DNA from: Neobacillus cucumis
GTDB taxonomy: Bacteria; Bacillota; Bacilli; Bacillales; Cytobacillaceae
Direction: 5' to 3'
DNA length: 64,000 bases
Assembly (NCBI RefSeq): GCF_016908975.1
Contig: NZ_JAFBEX010000001.1
Coordinates: forward strand, 1-64,000
Part shown: positions 26,410-36,400 of the stretch, piece by piece
Layout of the letters: every line of letters starts with the position of its first letter
Numbering within the stretch: the stretch's first letter is position 1
Made by a program: the position numbers and the translations under genes
Notes under the pieces: model-generated
Databases searched by the model: none
What the model was told of the DNA's origin: nothing
What the model saw: the letters and a program-made list of their open reading frames with translations, nothing else

Positions 26410-27228
26410 TCACTCATTTTCTTCCTTCTCTTTCAAAAAGCGCTCAATTAAATCCATGCTAAATCCTTTACGGTACAATGCCTGTTTTATCTTTTGCTGA
26501 TACTCATATCCATCGAGATGTGCATACTTTCTATGGGCTTTCTCACCTTGGAATCTAACAGCTTCTATTTCGTCATCATCTTGTGCCAGTTCTCCCGGTT
26601 CATTTTCCACAATATTTATTACCTCATACGAGTACCCTTTTCTAAGGAGTAACTGCTCAAGCTTTTGTTTTTTGATTTTTGATGATTCCTTCGCATTTTT
26701 CTGATAAAATTTCTCCGTTATTTTCCCAGCCTTCTCAATTTGCTGCTTAAACGGAAATTCATCCAACGCCTCAAGTAAAATCCCATCTGGAATCCCTTTT
26801 TCCTTTAATTCCATTTTCACTACATTTGGCCCCTTATCGGTCGTATTTGCCTGAGTCCTAACAAAGGCTACAGCATATTCTTGATCATTAATATACCTCT
26901 GCTCAGTTAACTTATGGATAACCTCATTAATAACGGGCTCGTCCACTTCTTTTTGGACAAGATAGTCTTCAATTTCCTTTTTCGACCTCATTCTTCTCGC
27001 CAAATAATTGACGGCCAAATTGTAAGCCTTACGAATATCATCCTGGTATTGAATTTCTAAGAAGGAAAAGTCATCGAGCTCCATTCCCTTTTTTAACTGA
27101 AACTTAATTAATACTTCGCTGTCGACACTGAAAGCAAATTCTTCCCCTTTACCGTTGCCATAATCAATAAATACATTAAAGCGGTCTTGATTCTTCTGCT
27201 GTGTGGTGATTTTTGTAATAATGGCCAT
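26410..27228 (-). CDS. recX: RecX, RecA regulatory protein
   Basis: A 272-residue protein of the long Firmicute RecX type, with three-helix repeats: ARRMRSKKEIEDYL--KEV, VIHKLTEQRYINDQEYA-AFVR and LLRKGYSYEVI, ending in KQALYRKGFSMDLIERFL. RecX binds RecA filaments and modulates recombination. The ATG at 27228 is preferred because GAGGTGA lies 5 nt before it; a GTG three codons upstream overlaps that site. Position between yfhH and yfhE matches B. subtilis. Confidence 0.93.
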   Translation of the reverse strand: MAIITKITTQQKNQDRFNVFIDYGNGKGEEFAFSVDSEVLIKFQLKKGMELDDFSFLEIQYQDDIRKAYNLAVNYLARRMRSKKEIEDYLVQKEVDEPVINEVIHKLTEQRYINDQEYAVAFVRTQANTTDKGPNVVKMELKEKGIPDGILLEALDEFPFKQQIEKAGKITEKFYQKNAKESSKIKKQKLEQLLLRKGYSYEVINIVENEPGELAQDDDEIEAVRFQGEKAHRKYAHLDGYEYQQKIKQALYRKGFSMDLIERFLKEKEENE

Positions 27229-27380
27229 ATCCTTCACCTCAAAATTACTTTACCATACTAATGAATCTTTTTTTTATAATATATCGAAAAACGGTATCAT
27301 TTTTCGGGAAAAGGTAAAAATGGAAATAAGTACATATGATTTACACTATTTTTCACAAAAAGCTGAAAGGGTTGAGCACA

Positions 27381-27518
27381 ATGGGTGAAAAGAAAAAGAA
27401 GGACAGCAGAGGCGGAGGAAAATATACTTTGTCAAGTATGCAAGAGGTACGTTACCAGCGCGATTTTAAGATGGCGGATCGTGCCGCCGGTTTTACGGAT
27501 AAAAAGACTCGTATCTAA
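27381..27518 (+). CDS. yfhE: YfhE family small protein
   Basis: A 45-residue highly basic protein. Recognisable YfhE features are SSMQEVRYQRDFK and ADRAAGF. It is divergent from recX, as in B. subtilis. The ATG at 27381 has AAAGGG about 11 nt upstream; the longer frame from 27336 lacks a ribosome-binding site. Function unknown. Confidence 0.78.
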   Translation: MGEKKKKDSRGGGKYTLSSMQEVRYQRDFKMADRAAGFTDKKTRI

Positions 27519-27559
27519 ATAAAATTCTAAGAGTTAAATTAAAGATTTTACCATTAATG

Positions 27560-27637
27560 GACTCCTTTCAAACCGTTAAAACTAATCTTGAGGGCAATTG
27601 CTCTCCCATTAGTTTAATTCTGAAAGGGGTCTTTTTC
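27560..27637 (+). promoter_or_regulatory. Long leader hairpin burying the yfhD ribosome-binding site
   Basis: Three stacked stems: GACTCCTTTCA (27560-27570) with TGAAAGGGGTC (27621-27631), TTAAAACTAAT (27576-27586) with ATTAGTTTAA (27608-27617), and GAGGGC (27590-27595) with GCTCTC (27600-27605). The Shine-Dalgarno AAAGGGG lies in the outer stem, and five Ts then C separate it from the yfhD ATG at 27638. It can act as a terminator, a translation lock, or both. Confidence 0.75.
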
Positions 27638-27814
27638 ATGGGTCGAACACACGGACAAAAGAGCAATAATAAAGCGTCACTTCCACAAGTTCCTAAAAAT
27701 TTAAAAACAGATGGACAAGATGTCGAGTATTCAGCTGAACTAGCTGATCAAGCGGATCTTGAGGCTCAAGCAAGAGCGAATGCCGCTAATCAACGTGTAA
27801 AAAACAGAAAATAA
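27638..27814 (+). CDS. yfhD: YfhD family small protein
   Basis: A 58-residue hydrophilic protein matching the YfhD family: GRTHGQKSNNK-SLPQ, VEYSAELADQADLEAQARA, and the basic end. Its composition resembles small spore-associated proteins of the K/N/P type, but it is not a recognised SASP. The ATG at 27638 follows AAAGGGG at 27623-27629, which lies in a strong hairpin. It follows yfhE, as in B. subtilis. Confidence 0.8.
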   Translation: MGRTHGQKSNNKASLPQVPKNLKTDGQDVEYSAELADQADLEAQARANAANQRVKNRK

Positions 27815-27834
27815 CCTTAAATGTTAAATCAAAT

Positions 27835-27862
27835 AGAAGCAGGGTGAGACCCTGCTTCTTAG
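27835..27862. terminator. Bidirectional terminator between yfhD and hom
   Basis: AGAAGCAGGGT (27835-27845) and ACCCTGCTTCT (27849-27859) form an 11-bp perfect stem with a three-base loop between the convergent yfhD and hom stop codons. Confidence 0.85.
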
Positions 27863-27872
27863 TAAAAATAAT

Positions 27873-29102
27873 CTATACAACTAATTTTGCCAAATCGTGC
27901 TCACTTTCAAATTCACCAATAATTGGAAAACATACAAGTTCTTGATTCAGTTTTGTTAGCTGCGCTACTTCTTCACTGGTCGCTTTGACAATCCATATTC
28001 CTTCTTCTACCTGATCAATTACATTAATTGGCTGCTCATTTAAGGTATTTAACAATCCTTTGATTAACCAAGTTTCTTCTTCCTGGCTCTTTTCTACGAT
28101 TGAACAGCTTTCAATTGCTGATGTAAACCCTTGGTTTGCCCGTCGATTTTGACAGACATAGACTAAATCCTCGATCACAGCACTCGCTGTTGGATACATT
28201 CCAGCCCCTGGTCCTTGAAGGGTTATTTGCCCAACAATATCGGAATAGATATTCACAGCATTCTGCACCCCTTCAACGTGATATAAAGGGTGTTCCTTTC
28301 CAACAAGAACCGGTTTAACAGATGCAATTAATTGATTGCCTTTTTTCTTAATACTAGCAATATGTTTAAACCTTAGACCAAACTGTAAAGCAATATCAAT
28401 TAAATCACTTGTAATGGAGGTAATTCCCTTTCGATCAACATCATGCCAATTTGGATCTTCACCAAAAGCAAGTCGGCTTAGAATCATCGCTTTATAAAAG
28501 GCATCAAAGCCCTCCACATCATTTGTAGGATCCGCCTCAGCATAGCCATTTTCCTGGGCTGCTCGTAAAGCATCAGCAAATGAAAGCTTTTTTTCGCGCA
28601 TTTCAGTTAGTATGAAGTTCGATGTACCATTTAAAATCCCATGAATTTGCTGAACTCTATTAACATTTAATAATTGTCTTAGTGTTTGAATGACAGGGAT
28701 TCCTCCAGCTACGGTCGCTTCATATCCTACCGACACATTATGTACTTTCGCCAGTTCTAGCAGCTCTTGTCCATAGTGGGCAAACATTTCTTTATTTGCT
28801 GTAATAATATGACAGCCACGCTGAATGGCTTGTTTTAAGAAAGAGTAGGTAGGATCTTTATCAACGATCGCTTCAACAACAACATCGACCTGTGGCAGAT
28901 TTAATATATCCGTAAATTCCGTTGTTATGAATACATCCTTGCTTATATTCCTTTCCTTCTGCTTGTTTTTAACTAGAACTGCAGCAACTTCTACTTTTCT
29001 CCCTAAAACGGCTGTGAGCTCTTCTGAATGAGATTGTATCGTCCTATAAAATCCTTCACCGACGGTGCCAAAACCGAGGATTGCCACTTTAATTACAGAC
29101 AT
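27873..29102 (-). CDS. hom: Homoserine dehydrogenase
   Basis: A 409-residue enzyme that reduces aspartate semialdehyde to homoserine, the branch point to threonine and methionine. The NAD(P) motif GFGTVGEG is at residues 10-17, the catalytic region has VEATVAGGIPVI and GTSNFI, and DPTNDVEGFDA follows. A C-terminal extension of ~80 residues is ACT-like. The ATG at 29102 gives the usual N-terminus; starting at 29189 would read through the riboswitch terminator. thrC and thrB are not adjacent, unlike the B. subtilis hom-thrCB operon. The SAM-I riboswitch upstream suggests control by methionine supply. Confidence 0.95.
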   Translation of the reverse strand: MSVIKVAILGFGTVGEGFYRTIQSHSEELTAVLGRKVEVAAVLVKNKQKERNISKDVFITTEFTDILNLPQVDVVVEAIVDKDPTYSFLKQAIQRGCHIITANKEMFAHYGQELLELAKVHNVSVGYEATVAGGIPVIQTLRQLLNVNRVQQIHGILNGTSNFILTEMREKKLSFADALRAAQENGYAEADPTNDVEGFDAFYKAMILSRLAFGEDPNWHDVDRKGITSITSDLIDIALQFGLRFKHIASIKKKGNQLIASVKPVLVGKEHPLYHVEGVQNAVNIYSDIVGQITLQGPGAGMYPTASAVIEDLVYVCQNRRANQGFTSAIESCSIVEKSQEEETWLIKGLLNTLNEQPINVIDQVEEGIWIVKATSEEVAQLTKLNQELVCFPIIGEFESEHDLAKLVV

Positions 29103-29159
29103 GTTAATCCACCCTTCTAATTCAATTTGGTTTCTACATAAAATTTCTAAAAAATAAGA

Positions 29160-29307
29160 AAAACCCTCTTCTATAAGAAGAGGGTGCAATCCTCCCCTTA
29201 TCTTTCAGGTTACATCATAACCTGCAGGAATTAGCACCTTTTCAAGGAACACCTTGAAGGTTGCCGGGCTTCATCGGGCCTAGTCCCTCCGCCACTCTCG
29301 ATAAGAG
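29160..29307 (-). ncRNA. SAM-I (S-box) riboswitch upstream of hom
   Basis: Read on the minus strand the S-box signature is complete: P1 arm CTCTTATC (29300-29307), GAGGGACTAGGCCCGATGAAGC, CGGCAACC, the pseudoknot-forming arms, GGTGCTAATTCC, the P4 stem AGGTTATGATGTAACCT and the closing GATAAG. An intrinsic terminator ACCCTCTTCT-TA-AGAAGAGGGTTTTTC follows (about 29160-29185). SAM binding should favour the terminator and reduce hom expression. Confidence 0.96.
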
Positions 29308-29353
29308 TCATTATATTATTTTTCATTAATTTCCAAGTTAAGTTATAAAAAGT

Positions 29354-29382
29354 ATTCTAGTTTAATTATTTGTAAATGTCAA
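29354..29382 (-). promoter_or_regulatory. hom promoter (sigma-A)
   Basis: On the minus strand a perfect -35 TTGACA (29377-29382) and -10 TAGAAT (29354-29359) with a 17-bp spacer lie about 45 bp upstream of the riboswitch aptamer. Confidence 0.85.
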
Positions 29383-29412
29383 TATATTCTCTAAATATCA
29401 CTTAATAGAATA

Positions 29413-29441
29413 TAAGAAGAAAGCCCGCCAATCGGCGAGCG
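29413..29441 (-). terminator. argH terminator
   Basis: On the minus strand GCTCGCC and GGCGGGC form a stem with a four-base loop followed by TTTCTTCTT, 15 bp after the argH stop codon. Confidence 0.8.
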
Positions 29442-29456
29442 TGAATATTTCTTTCG

Positions 29457-30833
29457 TTATCTTAGAAGTTTTCCTTCAGCAAGCTTTATTTGATACTCCA
29501 CCTGTTCTGGTGCAGTGCCGCCAAAGCTATTTCTAACGGCAACAACATGCTCAGGAGCCAAAACTTTGTAAATATCTTCTTCAAATAAAGGACTGAATTT
29601 CTGATACTCCTCAAAACTTAAATCCAATAAGAATTTATTTGATTGAATGGAATATAAAACGATTTTTCCAATTACTTCATGTGCTTCACGGAATGGCAAG
29701 CCCTTTCTAACCAAATAATCAGCAATATCCGTCGCATTCGAAAAATCATTATTAATCGCTTTTCTCATCACATCTTTATTCACTGTCATCGTCTCGACCA
29801 TTGGAGCCAACAGCTTTAAAGAACCCTCAAGTGTTTCTACCGTATCAAACATACCTTCTTTATCTTCTTGTAAATCTTTATTATAAGCGAGTGGTAAGCC
29901 TTTAAGAACGGTTAGTAATCCAATCAGGTTGCCATATGTTCGGCCTGTTTTTCCGCGCAGCAATTCAGGTACATCTGGGTTTTTCTTTTGAGGCATGATA
30001 CTTGAACCGGTACAGAAAGAATCATCTAGTTCCACAAACTGAAATTCCTGGCTTGACCAAATGACCAATTCCTCAGAAAAACGAGAAATATGTGTCATAA
30101 TTATAGACCCAATCGATAAAAATTCCAAAATAAAGTCGCGGTCGCTTACTGCATCCATACTATTCGGATAAACCGTTTCAAAGCCTAAAATTTCCGCGAC
30201 TAACTCACGGTTGATTGGGAAAGTAGTTCCTGCTAGCGCACCAGAACCAAGAGGCAGCCAATTAACTCGTTTTAGTGAATCGATCAGTCTTTCTTTATCA
30301 CGCTCAAACATCCAAAAATAAGCCATTAAATGATGTGCAAAGGATACTGGTTGTGCTCGCTGCAAATGAGTGTACCCAGGAATTAAGGTATGAATGTGCT
30401 CTTTTGCCTGACCGACTAATGCTTGCTGAACGTCCTCAATTAATTTAATGAGTTCAGTTGTTTTAGTTCTCAAGTAAAGATGCATATCTGTTGCCACTTG
30501 GTCATTACGGCTTCTTCCTGTATGAAGTTTACCGCCGACAGGACCAATTTTTTCAATTAAAAGCTTTTCGATATTCATATGAATATCTTCATCTTCCACT
30601 AAAAACTCAACCTCATTAGCATCCACCATTTTCTTTATGGCGAGCAGGCCATCCTTAATTTTAGCTGCATCCTCCGTTGGAATAATACCGCATTCCCCGA
30701 GCATTTGAACATGCGCAATGCTGCCAGCAATATCTTCTTTTGCTAACTTTTGATCAAAAGGAATGGATGCTGTAAATTCCTCCACGAGCTTGTTGGTTTC
30801 TTTCGTAAAACGACCGCCCCATAACTTCGACAT
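29457..30833 (-). CDS. argH: Argininosuccinate lyase
   Basis: A 458-residue enzyme that splits argininosuccinate into arginine and fumarate, the last step of arginine synthesis. It opens with the family's KLWGGRF. The fumarase/lyase signature [12 protein letters not shown] is present, as are [12 protein letters not shown] and [13 protein letters not shown] segments ([12 protein letters not shown]). The ATG at 30833 follows AGGAGG; earlier codons up to 30905 would overlap an interspersed repeat. It follows argG across that repeat and a terminator-like hairpin, so it may need read-through or its own promoter. Confidence 0.97.
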   Translation of the reverse strand: MSKLWGGRFTKETNKLVEEFTASIPFDQKLAKEDIAGSIAHVQMLGECGIIPTEDAAKIKDGLLAIKKMVDANEVEFLVEDEDIHMNIEKLLIEKIGPVGGKLHTGRSRNDQVATDMHLYLRTKTTELIKLIEDVQQALVGQAKEHIHTLIPGYTHLQRAQPVSFAHHLMAYFWMFERDKERLIDSLKRVNWLPLGSGALAGTTFPINRELVAEILGFETVYPNSMDAVSDRDFILEFLSIGSIIMTHISRFSEELVIWSSQEFQFVELDDSFCTGSSIMPQKKNPDVPELLRGKTGRTYGNLIGLLTVLKGLPLAYNKDLQEDKEGMFDTVETLEGSLKLLAPMVETMTVNKDVMRKAINNDFSNATDIADYLVRKGLPFREAHEVIGKIVLYSIQSNKFLLDLSFEEYQKFSPLFEEDIYKVLAPEHVVAVRNSFGGTAPEQVEYQIKLAEGKLLR

Positions 30834-30849
30834 TACTGTTCCTCCTAAT

Positions 30850-31070
30850 AAGAAAAGCGCAAGCGCCTTGGTTAGCCCCGATATAGGGAGATTTATCTCT
30901 GGCAAGCAAAGCTTAGCCAGAGATTAGTCTCCCTTAATGCGTACAGAAAACGATAGTTTTCTGTAGCCAAGCACAAGACAAGCCGGCCGAAAGGTTGCCT
31001 TTTAACCTTTTGGACGGATTGTCTTGTGACCTCGAGGGGCTAGGCGCTGGAGCTAGACAATTCTCAAAGT
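30850..31070 (+). repeat. Interspersed hairpin repeat, type B, copy 3, with nested hairpins
   Basis: Ends are typical: AAAAGCGCAAGCGCCTTGGTTAGCCCC on the left, GGGGCTAGGCGCTGGAGCTAGACA on the right; the core has CACAAGACAA/TTGTCTTGTG. Compared with the copy at 50683 there is an extra ~86 bp (about 30882-30967) composed of two perfect hairpins: GGGAGATTTATCTCTGGC (30886-30903) with 30916-30933, and ACAGAAAAC (30943-30951) with GTTTTCTGT (30956-30964). It separates argG from argH. Confidence 0.85.
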
Positions 31071-31097
31071 CAATTTTATACTTCCTAGTCTACAATA

Positions 31098-31132
31098 AAG
31101 AAGACAGCCCCCGAAAAATGGATTCGAGGGCA
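31098..31132 (-). terminator. argG terminator-like hairpin
   Basis: On the minus strand GCCCTCGAA and TTTCGGGGGC pair with one G-T pair, followed by TGTCTTCTTTA. It lies 9 bp after the argG stop codon and before argH. The broken T-run suggests partial read-through. Confidence 0.6.
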
Positions 31133-31140
31133 ATCCGGAT

Positions 31141-32352
31141 TTATTTTAAAATCGTTTCTTTGTTATTTACTTCAGAATAAACTTTAGTTGGCAGTCCCCA
31201 TAGCTTGATAAAGCCAACAGCCGCATTATGATCAAAAGCATCGCCTTTTGCATAAGTAGCTAGTTCTTCGTTGTATAGGCTGTGTGGAGATTTTCTTCCA
31301 ACCACTGTATGAGTGCCTTTAAGCAACTTCACACGGAGTGTTCCAGTTACTACCTTTTGTGTCTCATTGATAAACGCATCAAGTGCCGGTTTGATTGGAG
31401 AATACCAAAGACCTTCATAAATAATCTTTGCCATTTGCTGTTCAACCTGTGTCTTGAATTGTGTTACTTCACGAGTTAAAGTTAAGAACTCTAATTCCTT
31501 GTGGGCATTGATTAAAATTAATGCTGCAGGGTTTTCATACACTTCTCTTGACTTAATCCCTACTAATCTATTTTCAATGTGATCGATACGACCAACACCA
31601 TGCTTACCGCCAAGTGTATTAAGTGTTTCAATAAGTTGAACTAAAGGAAGCTTTTCACCGTTTAGAGCAACCGGTACCCCTTGTTCAAATTCAATTTCAA
31701 TATATTCAGCTTCATCCGGTGTTAACTCAATCGGATTAGTCCAATCAAATGCCGCTTCAGGCGCTTCTGCCCATGGATCTTCGAGAACTCCTGCTTCACA
31801 AGCACGTCCCCAGATATTAGCATCAATGGAAAACGGATTGTCTAAATTGACTGGAATAGGAATCCCGTTTTCTTCCGCATATTTAATTTCCTCGTCACGG
31901 GTCATTCCCCACTCACGAACAGGTGCAACAACCTTTAAACTTGGATTTAATGCTTGGATGGATACCTCAAAACGAACTTGGTCATTTCCTTTCCCTGTAC
32001 ATCCGTGCGCAACAGCCGTTGCCCCTTCTTTTTCCGCAACTTCTACTAATAATTTAGAAATAAGCGGTCTTGATAGTGCTGAAGATAATGGGTACTTTCC
32101 TTCATATAAACAGTTTGCCTTTAAAGCAGGTAAAATATATTCTTTTGCTAGTAATTCTTTTGCATCTATCATATACGCTTTCGAAGCGCCAACTTGTAAT
32201 GCTTTATTTTTAATAGCATCTAAGTCTTTTCCTTCACCTACATCTAAACCTAGGGCTATTACATCATAACCGTACTTTTCTTGGATCCATTTAACTGATA
32301 CTGATGTATCTAAACCGCCTGAGTATGCTAATACAATCTTTTCCTTAGTCAT
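31141..32352 (-). CDS. argG: Argininosuccinate synthase
   Basis: A 403-residue enzyme that condenses citrulline and aspartate using ATP. The PP-loop [10 protein letters not shown] starts at residue 9; later family segments include [30 protein letters not shown] and [15 protein letters not shown] lies upstream of the ATG with somewhat long spacing. It is transcribed separately from the argC operon: its promoter region holds two ARG boxes with the same geometry as at argC. The gene lies downstream of argF on the same strand. Confidence 0.97.
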   Translation of the reverse strand: MTKEKIVLAYSGGLDTSVSVKWIQEKYGYDVIALGLDVGEGKDLDAIKNKALQVGASKAYMIDAKELLAKEYILPALKANCLYEGKYPLSSALSRPLISKLLVEVAEKEGATAVAHGCTGKGNDQVRFEVSIQALNPSLKVVAPVREWGMTRDEEIKYAEENGIPIPVNLDNPFSIDANIWGRACEAGVLEDPWAEAPEAAFDWTNPIELTPDEAEYIEIEFEQGVPVALNGEKLPLVQLIETLNTLGGKHGVGRIDHIENRLVGIKSREVYENPAALILINAHKELEFLTLTREVTQFKTQVEQQMAKIIYEGLWYSPIKPALDAFINETQKVVTGTLRVKLLKGTHTVVGRKSPHSLYNEELATYAKGDAFDHNAAVGFIKLWGLPTKVYSEVNNKETILK

Positions 32353-32383
32353 ATCTATTTTAACTCTCCTTGAATACTATTTA

Positions 32384-32418
32384 TGGATTTTTATTCATTC
32401 GATAGAATGATTATACAA
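32384..32418 (-). promoter_or_regulatory. argG promoter with two ARG boxes
   Basis: ARG box 1 (32384-32397, TGGATTTTTATTCA) matches TGAATWWWWATTCA with one mismatch. Box 2 (32404-32417, AGAATGATTATACA) is weaker. Centres are 20 bp apart. The likely -35 TTGTAT (32413-32418) and weak -10 AATAAA (32390-32395) overlap the boxes exactly as at argC. The ArgR-family repressor AhrC with arginine should repress here. Confidence 0.65.
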
Positions 32419-32442
32419 CACATCTCATAAAAAAGGAACCCA

Positions 32443-33420
32443 TTATGCTAGTAAAAGTTTTAAAATTGCTTTTTGTGCATGCAGACGGTTTTCAGCTTCA
32501 TCAAATACAACTGAATGTGGACCATCAATAATCTCACTGGTTACTTCTTCACCACGATGTGCAGGTAAACAATGTAAAAAGATATAATCTTTATTCGCAT
32601 GGCTGCATAGTTCTTCATTGACTTGAAAAGCTTGGAATGCCTTTAAACGAATCGCTGTTTCCTCTTCTTGGCCCATGCTGGTCCAAACATCTGTGACAAC
32701 AACATCGGCATCCTTGATCGCTTCAATAGGATTATTGGTAATTGTTACCGTACTTCCCGTTTCAGTTCCTGCTTGAACTGCCTTCTCGGTAATTCCTTCA
32801 TTAGGCATATACCCTTCTGGGCTCGCGATACTGATGTTCATTCCAACCTTTACGGCACCTTCCATTAAAGAATGGGCCATATTATTATTCCCATCCCCAA
32901 TATAGCAAAGCTTCAATCCCGCTAACTTCCCTTTATGCTCAAGGATAGTTAATAAGTCTGCAAGCACCTGGGTAGGGTGCTGCAGGTCTGTTAATCCATT
33001 AATAACAGGGACTGTTGCATGAGAAGCTAACTCTTCAACGGATTCATGCGAAAAGGTTCGAATCATGATTCCATCAATATAACGGGACAAAACCTTAGCA
33101 GTATCTGAAATGCTCTCGCCGCGGCCAAGCTGAATGTCTTTTGAGCTCAAGAAGATCGCATGCCCGCCAAGCTGGAGCATCCCCACTTCAAAGGAAACCC
33201 TTGTACGTGTGGAGGATTTTTCAAATATCATCCCTAATACCTTTCCACTTAAGAAAGGATGTGGTTTACCCTGTTTTTGTAATTTTTTCAATTCCACTGC
33301 TTCATTAAGCAAATAAAGGATTTGATCCGTACTATAATCTGCAAGCTGCAAAAAATTCATACCCTTTAATGTTTGTTTGCTAACGATGCTTTTTCCGTCC
33401 GCATTAATTGCTTCTAACAT
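32443..33420 (-). CDS. argF: Ornithine carbamoyltransferase
   Basis: A 325-residue enzyme that makes citrulline from ornithine and carbamoyl phosphate. Carbamoyl-phosphate binding STRTR lies in EKSSTRTRVSFE; HPTQ and the ornithine-loop HCLPAHRGEE are present. The ATG at 33420 lies 17 bp inside the carB 3' end and has AGAAGGTG six bases upstream. This overlap couples argF to carB in the argCJBD-carAB-argF operon, the same order as in B. subtilis. Confidence 0.96.
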   Translation of the reverse strand: MLEAINADGKSIVSKQTLKGMNFLQLADYSTDQILYLLNEAVELKKLQKQGKPHPFLSGKVLGMIFEKSSTRTRVSFEVGMLQLGGHAIFLSSKDIQLGRGESISDTAKVLSRYIDGIMIRTFSHESVEELASHATVPVINGLTDLQHPTQVLADLLTILEHKGKLAGLKLCYIGDGNNNMAHSLMEGAVKVGMNISIASPEGYMPNEGITEKAVQAGTETGSTVTITNNPIEAIKDADVVVTDVWTSMGQEEETAIRLKAFQAFQVNEELCSHANKDYIFLHCLPAHRGEEVTSEIIDGPHSVVFDEAENRLHAQKAILKLLLA

Positions 33421-36400
33421 GAACGGCACCTTCTTTCTCAAAATTGTAATACTCGCTAACCGTCCTTACTTCATAATCAGCCCCAAATTTCTTTTGCACA
33501 CCTAATGTCGTTTCAATTGTATCTAGGTGTGTAAACACAGGTATCTTATAGCGGACTGCATACTCACGAATCTGGTAACCAAATTTATTTTTATTACGAC
33601 CTTGGCTCGGTATATTAATAACGGCTTGAATCGGTTTATTTCGGAAAATATCATTTAAATCTTTTTCATCTTGAACCACTAAATCCACAGCAAAGCCATT
33701 AGACTTTAGAAACAGAGCCGTTCCCTCTGTGGCGGCAAGCTTGTAATCTTCTTTCACCAATTCCTTTAAAATGGCAAGACTTTCTGTTTTTTCTCTGTCC
33801 GAAATCGAACAAAGGAGGTAACTTTCGTCCTTGATTCCATTGATTAAAGGCACTGATTTTTGAAGGGCTGCTTGGAAACTAGTATCAATTCCTAGTGCTT
33901 CCCCTGTTGACTTCATTTCAGGTCCAAGTACAGGATCGACTCCCTTAAGCTTACTTGACGAAAATACAGGTGCTTTAACGGCAAAGTAGCTTGGTTCTTC
34001 TAGTAATCCTAAATCTTGGCTTAACTCCGTTAGCGAATCACCTAATTGTACATTTGTTGCCCACTCAATCATTGGCACTCCAGTGACTTTACTAATAATC
34101 GGAACTGTACGTGATGAGCGAGGATTTACTTCTAGCACATAAACCGTCTCATCATGAATCACAAATTGGATATTCATGATCCCTACAACAGGTGCTGATT
34201 TTGCGATTCTGCCTGCATAATCAATTAATGTTTCTTTTACCTTACCAGTTAGTGAAATAGGTGGAAACACTGTGATACTGTCTCCGGAATGTACTCCTGC
34301 TTTTTCGATATGTTCAAAAATCCCAGGAACCACAATCTGTTTTCCATCACTTATGACATCCACTTCACACTCTTGACCAGGTAAAAACTTATCTACTAAT
34401 AATGGCCACATCTCTGCATTTGAATTTTCTTCAAGCTGGGTAATATATTGTGTTAATTCTTGTTCTGAAAAAATCGTAAACATCGATTGACCGCCAATAA
34501 CATACGATGGACGAACAAGCACCGGATAACCTAAGACAGATGCTGCTTTAAACAGTTCTTCTGGATGAGAGACAGTTTTCCCCTCAATATGTGGAATTGC
34601 TAATTCATCTAGAAGTTGATAAAATTCCTTTCGATCCTCTAAACGATCCACATTCTTAACTGTTGTTCCTAAAATCTTAATTCCTTCTTCTTCTAAATCA
34701 TGAGCTAGATTAATCGCTGTTTGACCACCAAACTGGATTAACACACCGTCGACTTTTTCTTTTTCAATTACATGTAAGACATCTTCAGCAGCTAGCGGTT
34801 CAAAATATAAACTGTCTGCAACTGAATAGTCTGTACTTACCGTTTCTGGGTTGTTATTAATTACGACGGCTTCAAAACCTTTTTTCTTGAGAGCTTTAGC
34901 CGCGTGAACAGAGCAATAATCAAATTCGATTCCTTGCCCGATACGGATCGGACCAGATCCAATAACAAGAATCTTTTTCTTGTCAGTGATTTCTACCTCA
35001 TCACTGCCATGCCAAGTAGAATAATAGTAAGGTGTAATCGCATCAAATTCAGCGGAACACGTATCTACCATTTTGTAGCCAGGCTTCCATCCGAGCTCTT
35101 TCCACTTGTCTCGTACTTGTTTTTCCGGAATTTGATAGATTTGCGCTATTAATTTGTCTGCCACATTATTTCGTTTGGCTCTTTTAAGCAGGTCAGTTGG
35201 AGCAGAAGTCCATTGATAGGAAGCTAGTTCCTTTTCTAACGCAACGATTGAGCTAATTTTGTGTAAAAACCATAGGTCAATTTCTGTCAGTTGTTGTACT
35301 TTTTGAAGTGTGATGCCTCTTCTAAATGCTTCGGCAATGACAAATAGGCGCTTATCATTTGCTACTTTAAGCAAATCAAATAAGGAAGACTCTTCTAATG
35401 ACTCATAAGCTGTTTGGCAGAGACCATAAACATTCATTTCCATAGAACGAATCGCTTTGTTTAAAGCTCCCTCAAACGTTCGGTCAATTGCCATAACTTC
35501 CCCAGTTGCTTTCATTTGTGTTCCTAGTGTTCGGTCGGCTTCAGGGAATTTGTCAAATGGAAAGCGAGGCAGTTTCACCACAATATAATCAATCGCTGGC
35601 TCAAAAGATGCAAATGTATTACCTGTTATCGGGTTCACAATCTCATCAAGATGGTAACCAATCGCACACTTTGCTGCCATCCTTGCGATTGGATATCCTG
35701 TTGCCTTTGAAGCCAACGCCGATGAACGGCTTACCCTTGGATTTACTTCGATAATATAGTATTGATTTGATTCAGGATGCAAAGCCATCTGAATATTACA
35801 TCCGCCAATAATCTCTAATTCTTTTATTACTTTTATCGAAACGTCACGAAGCATTTGATATTGAACATCTGTTAATGTTTGTGATGGAGCCACAACAATG
35901 GAATCGCCCGTATGAACGCCTACTGGGTCCATATTTTCCATATTACAAACAATGATGCACGTATCATTTGCATCCCTCATGACTTCATATTCAATTTCCT
36001 TCCAGCCTTTAATGCTCTTTTCCACTAAGACTTGATGAATAGGACTCGCTGCTAACCCTTTTTTTAGTACAATTTCAAGTTCCTCATCATTATGGGCGAA
36101 ACCTCCACCCTCTCCTCCTAATGTATAGGCAGGGCGAATGATAACTGGGAACCCAATCTTTTGAACAAACTGAACTCCTTCTTCATAACTGTGAATGATT
36201 TCAGATTCAGGGATTGGTTCACCTATTTTTAACATTAAGTTACGGAACTTCTCACGGTCCTCACCATTTTTAATGGATGCCACCGAAGTACCTAATAATT
36301 TAACATTGTATTTTTCTAAAATTTTCTGTTCAAATAGCTGAACAGTTAAATTTAATCCTGTTTGACCGCCAAGTGTACCAATTACCCCATCAGGTTGTTC

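Noticed and set aside
26069..26500. Rightward reading frames with repeated SSCPN and LFLSES-like peptides
   Set aside because: They come from the 104-bp repeat read in shifting frames (104 is not a multiple of three), have no ribosome-binding site and overlap the end of recX.
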